From NCBI GenBank assembly GCA_009746045.1, contig RPFO01000213.1, positions 3,784,956-3,848,955 of the forward strand: 64,000 nt of DNA, in the 5' to 3' direction. Shown one piece after another: positions 24,312 through 49,130 of the stretch. The notes beneath the pieces were generated by a model. That model saw only the letters and a program-made list of their open reading frames with translations. It did no database searches and had not been told where the DNA came from. This DNA comes from Mesostigma viride (taxonomy: Eukaryota; Streptophyta; Mesostigmatophyceae; Mesostigmatales; Mesostigmataceae). Position numbers and translations under genes: made by a program. Within the stretch, counting starts at the first letter, position 1, and the number at the start of each line of letters is the position of its first letter.

Positions 24312-25485
24312 TATATGTTGATTCAAGGAGCAACTAGCTTGTAGAGGACATGGATGGAAGGCCTCTCCGTGACCTGGAAAGAGATGCAGGGCGGGGCTCA
24401 GGTAGTTGAGGACAGTGACCACCCGGGCCGCTGCATGTGGGCCGGGAAGAAAAGTGTTGGGACAAACATGGGAAGAATGCCAGGCGAGACCGCTACTGTA
24501 AGGCCTGGCACGGCATGTTAGAATGGCTACTAAAGTAATTATTCAATTAACTACAGGCGGTCCAGTTGAGGAGGCCGCGCGGAGCATGAAACCCTCAAAA
24601 TTATATAAAATAAGATGCCTATGGTTCGAACGTCGGTAACAGATACTCGTTAACTCGTACATATGGGCGCCGCCGTGCAGGTCCCCGGCAAAGACGATTG
24701 CGTTCATGACGGGTGCGCACCTTCACGGCTTCACCGTGAGGGGTTATCCTATATGAAGTGAGACAACTATGCCTGGACGCGCATATGGCGATTCAACGCC
24801 GTGGAAGGACTAGGGTTGTTTTTTCTGATCTAGGGTTGTTGTCTGAGAGGAAAGACGCGAAAGCCGCGGGAGCCGTGTGGCTATCTCTAGGAAGACCTGC
24901 ATGGAGGGAGACAGAGGGTAACAAGAGAGGCTGATCGATAGGGAAAACACACACACACATACATACACATACACACACACACTGCACCACCAACAACAAC
25001 AAAAGCAAAAACAACCAAAACTAAGAAGGAAAAGAGGGAACGCATACACACATACACGAAGGGGCTAAAAGAAAAAGTGAGGAGGATACATTACAAAGGG
25101 GAAAAGAAAAAAGAAAGAAAGAAAAAAGAAAAGAAAATGTAAATAGTAATAATACGAACAATAATAAATAAAGACAAAGTAAAGAGTAAAAATTATAACA
25201 AAAACAAAAATGGAATAACGAAAGAGGTCATTGCTGGGATGTGGTGAGGCACAGGCGATGTTGGAGAATGCCGATCGAATGGGTCAGGAGTTCGATGTTT
25301 CAGCGCCCATGGTGCCCTGCCGGGGGTCTCCTGTCCAGCAGGGTCTAAAGCCTCGTGCCCAGCTCACTCCAAAAGTGTAAGGTGAAAGGGGTAGGCAGTA
25401 AAAAATAGTGAAAAAATATTCTATATATATCTAGAACGTATAGTAGCATCTGATTTGGTGCGTGGTGCATGGGCATGGATGAGGT
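24312..25485. other. non-coding; CA-rich and A-rich low-complexity DNA
   Basis: Contains (CA)n-like sequence at 24950-24985 and an A/G-rich, T-poor stretch at 25000-25215. No gene or element end recognised. The segment 24330-24540 has a short frame of unknown meaning. Confidence 0.5.
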
Positions 25486-26190
25486 GGGCGCGATCCTTCG
25501 GCAGCGCAAGACTCTGCACTCCACCCCATGCATGGTCGTTGGACGATGACCTGACTCCCGCGCAGCAGCAGCAGCAGCAGCGTCGCGAGCTGTGGCCCAT
25601 CTAGTCATCCGCCACAAGCAATCCCCCGGGAAGCCCAAAGTCCATAGCTGGCACCTGGGGCGCGGCATTGAGAGCAAGCTATGGGTTCCACCCATGCGAC
25701 ATGCAGGATCGATCCGGCATGATGTCTACACTAGATACGGCCAGATAGGGTGGGTGATGTTCATGTATAATTGCGTGGCCTAGCCACTTGCATGGCCCGT
25801 TCACAGCGCCGTGCATTGTATGGCTCAGCATACTACCGGCTGCAGTTCAGCCTATGCTCCCGCATGTCTACCCTCACACGTCAGTCTACAGATTCTTTGT
25901 GGCAGACAATGCCCCCGCGGGCATGTCACCCACACACATTTCAGCATTAGTGCACCCACAGAACTTTATGCCAGACTCTCCTCGTTAGTAGTTCCAATTG
26001 CAGCTGTGGCTTGCCTCCAGGCATATGACGGAAGACGGGTAGGTACGTGTCTCTGCCCCCTTCCCAGTGTGCAACATATAACAGGGATGAAAAGCACTTT
26101 GACTCTGTATTATTGTGCTCCGTGACTCCCCCTGTCCCCCACGGGAGCACGTGTTTAATTAATTAATCGATTAATTAATTAATTAAGGGG
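25485..26190 (+). mobile_element. retroelement relic: ORF1-like end, 3' UTR, hairpin and (TTAA)n tail
   Basis: Frames at 25500-25640 include a decayed LTPAQQQQQQRRELWP block, matching LTPAQQQQRRDLWPEY of the copy at 46344-46667. The 3' UTR follows, ending gtgctccgtgactccc....gggagcacgtgttTAATTAATTAA. The terminal inverted stretch can fold into a hairpin just before the (TTAA)n at 26152-26187. The same 3' end occurs at 45925, 47462 and 52505. The coding part is broken. Confidence 0.65.
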
Positions 26191-26427
26191 ATATCACTCT
26201 GGTATGACAAAACATTATTCACTGCTGATGTAATTCAGTGTGTTTATGCAACTTGATTGTGTCATTCTTAAGAACTAATGGGTTCGATCAACAAACTAAG
26301 ATGAGATTTCCGAACTAATGTTGAGCCTGAATTGCCTTCTTCACTTGCAAAAAAATTTGCAGCCACGAGACTCCAAACTTGGCTATGTACATCAACATGA
26401 AATCTTGGGAAAATGTGCCATAGACTC

Positions 26428-41943
<15,516 letters not shown>

Positions 41944-42935
41944 TTGGTTTCACGCTATTGAGTAGCGTATTGGTGCATCGCGTTGCTGATCAGAAAATGC
42001 ATACCATCCACATACTTACCAATTACGATATATAATATCGCTAAACTGTGCAACTGACCCGACCGCGAGCAAGTGATCACTGGCGTACGTAATAATTTCC
42101 AACAATGCAGTACGTCATGCTTTGTTTCCACGCATCCGAAGACTCGCTGGAAATGTAGCTGGTTGTTTTCTAGGTATAGTGAGAAATGCTTATAATTAGT
42201 TATGGTGAGAGGTGCTGATAATTAGGTATACCTAGTCTGGCGGAGCCAATTTTCGGAAGAACCGTTAGGTTCGCCAGAATTGGCGAAGCTTACAAGGCCG
42301 TACACGTGAGAAAACATAGGAATAGGCAGGAGCCAGGAAATAGGAATATAGTATGGTGGGAATGCTTACTGTACGCTTCTCTCGATAATAAACACCGCCT
42401 GGGGGCTGGGGCCTGGGTACTGTAGTGGGCAACCTTTGCGAGCCGGATTGCCCGTTCATGACCGCACCGAAATTTCGCGCGAAAAATGGGTTCGCCTTTC
42501 CACAACACGACCACGTGTCGTACGTTCGTGGTCATGCTTGTGACTGACCGCATAACAACTGCAGTCTGAAGTCTCCTGGCGTTGAGGTTATGTACGCACG
42601 TACGCACTACAGTACGCAGGCTTCGTGCTGCCACTCTTGCCAGATCGATTTCCAGCTGATGCTACAGCTACCTAGTCATGATTGTGTAGCCTAGCCTTGC
42701 ACCAAGTAATTCTTGTTTTGCCTCAGATTCAGAATGTACTTAACACTGTGCAACGTCACGTGGAAACCCGCACAGGGCTGAGGGCACAGGTGGCTACGTA
42801 CCGCAACAACGCTCCTGCTGGCATGCACCCCACGTGCGCTGTGCGTACACTGACAACAAGGCATGGCGGCCAAAAATGTTCGGGCTGCCTTGCAATTGTT
42901 GTTGCTGATGCATTTCTAATGAGCTTCTTCACAGA
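41944..42935. promoter_or_regulatory. shared upstream region of two divergent genes
   Basis: The GGTase gene starts at 41943 going left and the TPR gene at 42936 going right, leaving 992 bases that must hold both promoters unless untranslated exons lie further out. A run of cttcttcacag ends right before the TPR start codon and looks like a splice acceptor, so the TPR gene probably has a 5' untranslated exon in this interval. No TATA box can be assigned with confidence. Confidence 0.4.
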
Positions 42936-44183
42936 ATGGCCAAAATCACAGAAATAGAGACGGAGTCGGAGGATGGTGATGTCTCCGAGCCGATGCTGGA
43001 TAGCGACGTTTTTGAGGATTCAGACGGAGGAAGTAGCGAAGATCCCGGTGCTGATGACGGAAATGATTTTGGAGAGACGATGAGAAAGGCCGTGGAGCTA
43101 AAGCGTGCTCAGCTTAAAGAAAGGCGGCGTGTATTTGAAGCCGCTCCTGAATTTCTGCAGCACACGCTGGCGCATGCGAAATCCATGGCTGATTTGAGGC
43201 GAAAGCCTGTGGAGGAACGGCTAAGAGCAGCAAAAGCCTTGAAAGAGAAAGGAAATCAGTTGTATGGGAAAGGAGACTGCGAAGCAGCACTGCAAATATA
43301 TACACAGGCAATGAGCCATTTCCGTTGGTTTGACCGTGTGGATGACGAAGGCGTTGCCTTGAGGGGGACTGGCGATGAGGAGGGAGAGGAGGGACGGATG
43401 ACACCGAACGAGCGGAAAGTGGCGAGCGAATTCGTCGTATCCGTCTTCCTGAACTCGGCCGCCTGTCTTCTCAAACTAGGAAACCGCGCCCGGGAGGTTG
43501 TCTCGTCCTGTGACGAGGCGTTGCAAATCGACCCCATGAACGCCAAGGGCTACTACCGGCGCGCGCAGGCTCGGCTGCAGCTGGGCACGTCGACAGACCT
43601 GAACGAGGCGGTCAAGGACCTTTTCCGCGCGTGCAAGAGTGACCCGAACAATGCGGCGATCCGCGCAGAGTACCTGCGGCGGAAAGAAGAAGCGCGGTTG
43701 CAGCAGGAAAAGGACCGCGCCGTCATGGGCGGCATGTTCAACCGTGGCGAGCTGTACAACAAGGAGCAGGAACAAGCATTCCACATCCCCGACCGGCTCA
43801 AGTGCCTCCCTGAGGAAGAGCGGCGGCTCGCGAAAGAGATGGGACTTGATCTAAACGACCCGAAGGTGGCCCAAGCGATCGACCACATCTATTTCGATCT
43901 CGACAAGTCGACCAAGGAGCGGGCTGGCTCGGACGCGGCAGGGCTGACTCCGAGCTGGTTGCCGGAGTGGGCGCGCTCGTCCGGCCTGTTTGACTTGCGG
44001 CGCTGGTGGTCGATCCCCCGCGTGCTGCTCACGTCACTCATTGTCTTCTTCCTGTACCGCATGCTCACCATGGTACAGGCGTCGTTGGAGCTGGGCATGC
44101 GGATGACCCACCAGGCCACCAGGGGGCCAAGTCAGCCCACCGTGGTCGATGCGATGACAGAGGACCCCGTGTGGGATGATTAG
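42936..44183 (+). CDS. tail-anchored TPR co-chaperone-like protein
   Basis: 415 codons without introns. Residues 1-50 are acidic and disordered. TPR motifs lie at about 98-131 (LKEKGNQLYGKGDCEAALQ), 164-200 (FLNSAACLLKLGNRAREV) and 201-237 (NAKGYYRRAQARLQLG). The Lys, Asn, Asn, Lys and Arg at clamp positions (K103, N107, N173, K204, R208) match the carboxylate clamp that binds the EEVD end of Hsp70/Hsp90. A charged helix follows (240-262), and residues 362-380 (RVLLTSLIVFFLYRMLTMV) form one membrane helix near the C-terminus, typical of tail-anchored proteins. No FKBP or J domain is present. The architecture recalls the TPR half of immunophilin-like proteins such as plant TWD1, but with the catalytic domain absent. 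The spacer at 132-163 between TPR1 and TPR2 is unusually long and acidic. Confidence 0.85.
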   Translation: MAKITEIETESEDGDVSEPMLDSDVFEDSDGGSSEDPGADDGNDFGETMRKAVELKRAQLKERRRVFEAAPEFLQHTLAHAKSMADLRRKPVEERLRAAKALKEKGNQLYGKGDCEAALQIYTQAMSHFRWFDRVDDEGVALRGTGDEEGEEGRMTPNERKVASEFVVSVFLNSAACLLKLGNRAREVVSSCDEALQIDPMNAKGYYRRAQARLQLGTSTDLNEAVKDLFRACKSDPNNAAIRAEYLRRKEEARLQQEKDRAVMGGMFNRGELYNKEQEQAFHIPDRLKCLPEEERRLAKEMGLDLNDPKVAQAIDHIYFDLDKSTKERAGSDAAGLTPSWLPEWARSSGLFDLRRWWSIPRVLLTSLIVFFLYRMLTMVQASLELGMRMTHQATRGPSQPTVVDAMTEDPVWDD

Positions 44184-44454
44184 GGCACACCCCTCGCATC
44201 GTTAGCTTCAATTATAGTTATTTATTCTGGACGGTACACCACCTGAAAACGCTAAATAAAACAAGAAAAATGCAAATACCCGAGTGTGCTCTACTGTCTG
44301 CTTGCTAGGTACCAAACAAACAAAGTAAGTAAGTAAGTATTTGCGTGTCATGCGCAGAGGCATGCCACGGAGTACTATGCTAATCTCATTAGAAAAAATA
44401 ATTACACAAAAGTTAAAACAAATATCGTCTGCATCATTCCCCAACCATTAAGCG

Positions 44455-44742
44455 CTAGATGGGGATGTAATCCTCATCCGAGCTGTCCTCTACTGTAATG
44501 GCAGACGAGGCGGTAGTGCAGCGGCTATCCTCAGGGCCAATAACCTCCACCTGCGGACTTCTACCCTGGCTAGCAACGGGCCGCGGGGCCCGTGGGGAGA
44601 AAACAGGAGCATACCCCTCAGGAAGGTGCTTATCGCAGATGGCAGCCCATTTCTCCTTGTCAATCATGCGGGCGCGGAGTACGGATAGTCCCAGAAGCCC
44701 AGAAACAAACAAAGAAAGGGTAACTAAATATCCTTTGGCAGT
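44455..44742 (-). CDS. probable last exon of an unidentified gene
   Basis: On the minus strand an acceptor CACATTAG precedes 95 phase-0 codons and a stop at 44455. The peptide has a hydrophobic stretch (LVTLSLFVSGLLGLSVL), then ARMIDKEKWAAICDKHLPEG, then a Ser/Pro-rich acidic tail ending SSDEDYIPI. I do not recognise the family. The gene is convergent with the TPR gene, whose stop is 272 bases away. It may be the 3' exon of a gene whose upstream exons lie beyond 45 kb. The LRR gene on the same strand is a candidate, but the 8-kb gap and the phase mismatch (LRR exons end in phase 1) argue against a direct join. Confidence 0.4.
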   Translation of the reverse strand, partial: TAKGYLVTLSLFVSGLLGLSVLRARMIDKEKWAAICDKHLPEGYAPVFSPRAPRPVASQGRSPQVEVIGPEDSRCTTASSAITVEDSSDEDYIPI

Positions 44743-45300
44743 CTAATGTGCTAATTTAGCGGGAAAAAACAAAAGAAATATGAAATCTTTGGCTGAGGAA
44801 TGTGCTTTACTGGCGGAAGGCAACAGACCAACAGTGCTGCCGGCTGGGTTATACCGAACAAACAATTAAAGAATAACCGCACAGCAAGTTCAACGGTTGT
44901 TCAGCAAACAAACGAACAAAATAGATATTAAATAATAGGGCGGGCCCTGGAGTACTTCCAACCAATAAAACATAATTATCTAATCCCTAAGGGCCTTTCG
45001 GCTGAACCGACTTGAACCTAACAATTCTGCGAGTTGTGTATTTTCTCGTCTTGTGGGCCAGAGCAGATATTTTGAATTATTATGCTGGCAGGGGAACTTA
45101 TATCAATGTTTTCCCCATGCGTACCTTACATTGAGGTGGTTGCATTGTCTCATTGATATGACACGTTGCGGGAATCCGTGTACAGTTGGACTTAGCCTCT
45201 GGAAGCAAGGCCAGAGGCTAGCTGTGTACTGACAGGGTGCAGCTAGGGTATCGCTGCCTTGGATCCACACCTGGCAGTTAAGGATGTGCTTGTCAACGTT
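44743..45300. other. non-coding, nothing recognised
   Basis: AT-rich, with no frame of protein character and no simple repeat. The upstream intron of the exon at 44455-44742 would lie here. Confidence 0.5.
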
Positions 45301-45301
45301 G

Positions 45302-45350
45302 CATTAATTAATTAATTAATAGACACGTGACTGCGTCACGTGAGCATAAG
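45302..45350 (-). mobile_element. hairpin plus (TTAA)n retroelement end
   Basis: (TTAA)n at 45303-45321 followed by CACGTGACtgcGTCACGTG. Same arrangement as at 1150-1186, opposite orientation. The homologous words aacatgcctccgtggggagg (45408) and acatgtagcacatat recur at 47120-47160. Confidence 0.55.
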
Positions 45351-45924
45351 TCCTCAGTGGGAGGGGAACATGGGATGGAATGGATTAAATTAAAAATTAA
45401 ATGATAACATGCCTCCGTGGGGAGGTCATGTAGCACATATTCCATGATGGAATGGATGGTATAAGCTATCTAGGTCCTAGTTACAGGGGTGTGGGCACCG
45501 CAGCCCGAATCGCTATGAATGCCATACTTGGTCACACGCGGAGCCCCCACAGGCTTTGGGGTGGTCTCCTTCATCACTACTTGCCATCTATCCTTGCGCA
45601 CCATCTGCCTCCATATTATAGACAAACCAGGAGGCTGCCCGGGGGTGAGCCCGTCACGTCTAGTGTAGCACATGTCCATGCCGAGTCTATCACGAAAAGT
45701 CCACGGGTGGCGGCCCTGCCGCGCGCGGCCGGGGGCACGCCAGGTGAGGACATATCGCCCAGGCTGGGCGGGCTTGGTGCCAGCTAGTCTATCTGATGTA
45801 TCTACCTGATCTGTGCGGGCCAGGTGCCTGGCTAGGCCCAGGCGCCTGTGCCTAATACTGTGGGAATCATAGGGCAAATCAGCGTACAAATCCTCATTAC
45901 TGATGTGCAAACCACCAAAGGGGA

Positions 45925-47000
45925 TTAATTAATTAATTAATTAAACTCGTGCTCCCGTTGGGGAGTCACGGAGCACCGAAGTGCTTTTAATCCCTGTGTG
46001 TGCACTACAGGAGAAAGGGCAGAGACCCCCAGTCTCCTTCATGCCAAAGGCATGCCACAGCTGCAATCGGGCGCGGCTACTAGCTAAAAGGACAGGCTAA
46101 CGATCCGGCAAACTGTGGGTGCAATAAGACCCATGTGAGCATGTCATAGCAAGGAGCGTGGGCAAGTAATCTGAACATAGCCAGGGCGTAGCATGGCTGT
46201 ACTAGAACTAGGCTAAGGCTATGGCTGGTTGTGTACCGTGCGTTGGCGGCACGTGACTAGGTTTGTTGGCACAGCTAGGCAAACATTCTAGGCATGGCTG
46301 CCTTAGCGACAGTGACTCCAATGGTTACAAGCTAGGGCTATTGCTATTCTAGCCCGCTGGGGGCGTCCACATCTTGCATGTGGTTGATCATCAGGTCCCC
46401 GCCCCTCCAGTACACCTTGGGCTTCTGGGGGTCCTGCTTATGGCGGAGGTATTCCGGCCACAGGTCGCGTCGCTGCTGTTGCTGAGCGGGGGTTAGGTCG
46501 TCATCCAGCGTCCAGGTGAGGTCGTGCAACCGCTTGCGACGAGAGAGGAACCGCTGCTTATCCTCAGGGGAGAGGAAGGTGAGCAGGACTGGTGGGGTGG
46601 CCGCCTTGTCCCGTGAGTGGGGAAGGCGGTGGCACCCACGCAGTTCTACCTCACCTACCAGGCCCATGAGGGTAAGAAGCTGGTTCTTGATCTCGTCAGC
46701 AAGGGATGTTAAGGGCCTTGCGCAGCATCTGGGTGACGGGGCCGTCGAGTCGTGGCTCCAGCTCCTGCGTCAGTGTCCACGTCTCGGCGCCGTAGGTCAG
46801 GATCGTCAGAATGACGACCTTGAAGACAGGTCACGCTTGACGATCCGGGGTAGGGCGGGGTTGCTCCACCAGCGGCGGTGGTCATGGAGGTGCGCCCACG
46901 CCATGCCGATCCGTGTCGTCATGTCGTCAACTGACGTTGCATGCCAGACATCATGCCCCGCAAGCGTGTGCATCGATGTGGACCAGCTGTCTAGATACAA
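45925..47000 (-). mobile_element. retroelement relic with RT end, ORF1-like domain, 3' UTR and (TTAA)n tail
   Basis: On the minus strand: a reverse transcriptase C-terminal piece (VVILTILTYGAETWTLTQEL and VTQMLRKALNI, 46700-46830), then the ORF1-like frame 46344-46667, then a 3' UTR of about 420 bases, ending gggagcacgag and (TTAA)n at 45925-45945. The 3' UTR is repeated at 47462-47905. The RT part is broken by shifts and stops. Confidence 0.7.
46344..46667 (-). pseudogene. ORF1-like C-terminal domain of a non-LTR element
   Basis: An open frame of 107 codons including PPVLLTFLSPEDKQRFLSRR, LTPAQQQQRRDLWPEYLRH and KVYWRGGDLMI. This arrangement (VTF-type strand, DDLTP...RR.L.P helix, then V.WRG..L) is the classic C-terminal part of L1-type ORF1 proteins, which bind nucleic acid. 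Here it lies directly 5' of the 3' UTR and downstream of reverse transcriptase sequence, not at the element's start. The same order relative to the tail is seen at 25.5-26.2 kb. Confidence 0.6.
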
Positions 47001-47461
47001 TTAGTTATATTCATTTTTCATAGACAAGAGGATGTTGCAGTTTCACTGGGATCAATGACAAGTGATTGCCGACATTGCCGGCCTGCTTCTTGGACTGCAC
47101 CGCGGGTTAATTAAATTGTAACATATTTCCGTTGGGAGTACATGTATGTAGCACATATCCCTGAGAAGGGGCATATTATTATAGCTTTTAATACATTCTG
47201 GGCTACTTCCTGCAAGGGTATAGTAGGGTGCAAACTACACCTGCTCTAGGTGCACAAAGTGCACCTGCACCACTATGTATTCCAGTGCTCACCTAATGCC
47301 ACTAAGGTGCGGACACAGCCGGGGTGGAGGATCATCATGGCTGAACATGCAATTAATGCCTAGGGCATGGCTTCTCAGCAGAGAGTAGCTGAGTCTCTGC
47401 ATAGGCAGAGCTTGGCTTATTAATGCACCGGGTTGAATATGATGATAATTTGATGTATAGT

Positions 47462-47905
47462 ATTAATTAAACTCGTGCTCCCGTTGGGGAGTCACGGAGC
47501 ACCGAAGTGCTTTGAATCCCTCTGTGTGCACAACAGGAAGGAAGGGCAGAGACCCCTTTTCTCCATGTCATGCAAGAGGCATGCCCGACAGCCGCAATCG
47601 GACGCGCTAAACGATCCGGCAAGATCTGTGGGTGCAAAAAGACCCATGTGAGTGAGCATCAATCATAACAAGGAGCGTGGGCAAGTAATCTGAGCATAAT
47701 AGCCAAGACGTAGCATGGCTATGTACAAGGACTAAGCTAAGAAGGCTATGGCTGCATGGTTGTGTACCGTGTGTTGGCGGTGCACGTGACTAGCTAGGCA
47801 TGGCACAGCTAGGCAATCATTCGATCTTGGCATGGCTGCCATGGATGGCGGCAGTGACTACCAATGGATACAAGCTGGGGCTATTATGATACAAGCTAGC
47901 TATTC
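47462..47905 (-). mobile_element. solo 3' UTR copy of the (TTAA)n-tailed retroelement
   Basis: Aligns over its whole length with 45930-46345 (shared blocks aaactcgtgctcccgttggg, gaccctatgtgag-like and ggagcgtgggcaagtaatct). It lacks coding sequence, as expected for a 5'-truncated insertion. Only one TTAATTAA unit remains at the tail. Confidence 0.75.
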
Positions 47906-48526
47906 ATTATGTATAGTAGTACGCCTGCCCCGGGGGCACGCCCGGCGTGTCCACTGTCGTCAGTCCTACTCAAGTGTCTTCCCTGCAGTGTGTTCATGAA
48001 AAACAACAAATTTAAAGACCTATGCTGGTATACTACAGTCTGTGCCGACTGGATGGACGTCTGCATGCGAGCTTGAACGATCAGGGGAAAGCTTGGCTTC
48101 ACTCCGTTTCCCTTGAGGGGAGAGTGGGGGCCGCATTGGCTGAAAGCTGGCAAGTCACAAAACCACGCAATATTGGCCGTCCAGTTAGGAGCGGCGCATT
48201 CGTGGGCGTTGGATGCATTTGGCCCATACATGGGTGAAGGGCGCGGCGCCCAGCACTTGGTACTCTACCTAGTATATCAGATTTCTTTCCACAAGTGCAT
48301 ACGTACGGCTCAACTTAAACATTTTGTCACGCCTTGTTAGGGCGTCCGCTAGTATCATTTATGGACACAGCCACGCAAGCAATGATCCAAGTAATTCTGA
48401 CACCGTAGGTACGAAAAGTATTGTGCCGGAATTACAACTTCGGCACTCTGTAACTTTTGCTATACGGCACTATTTTCAGTGCTACAAACTGTGCCGGAAA
48501 TATCACGGCAAGCCCTACTTAGCCTA
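47906..48526. other. non-coding, nothing recognised
   Basis: Spacer between the retroelement copy and the piggyBac element. No frame with protein character, no repeat. Confidence 0.5.
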
Positions 48527-49130
48527 TTAACCCGTGTTTTTTTTAATTAGAATTGCGATATATATCGCGTTGTAAGCTTTTTTTAGAACGCGTATAGCAC
48601 AGGTAAGGAAAATTTTTTTTCATGGTCATGTATATACTTTCCTGAAAGCCCATAAATCAAAGGTTTTTTTGAGTTACTCAGACCTACCAAATTCCTATTC
48701 CATAGAGAGATACAGTGCTATGAATACAGGGGGGTCTGGTAATGACCGCGATTTCTTGACCCTAGGTGACAAGCGACGTGTTTATTCAGAAATTAATAAA
48801 GTAAAAAATCTGGCCTTTTGCCTGAGCTATGTGCAACATATGTAGAGCCTGTGAAACAAAAGCCAGGCCCATTTGGCCACTGCAGCTATTTTTCCTATGC
48901 ATCACAATTACAACGCAGTACAACGCAGTAGGAAGCACATGCCAACATTACAACATGCCACATGGGGTGGGGGGCCTAATAAGGCCATGGAAGCACCAAT
49001 ATTGCAAGTAGGGTGCGTCAACATGATAATACACGTGAAATACACGATGGGTGCACACTCCCTGTATAATACAAGCATGCTGACACCATAAATTAATCCC
49101 CAACCCGTGCCGTAGCCTAGCGCCTAGCGC

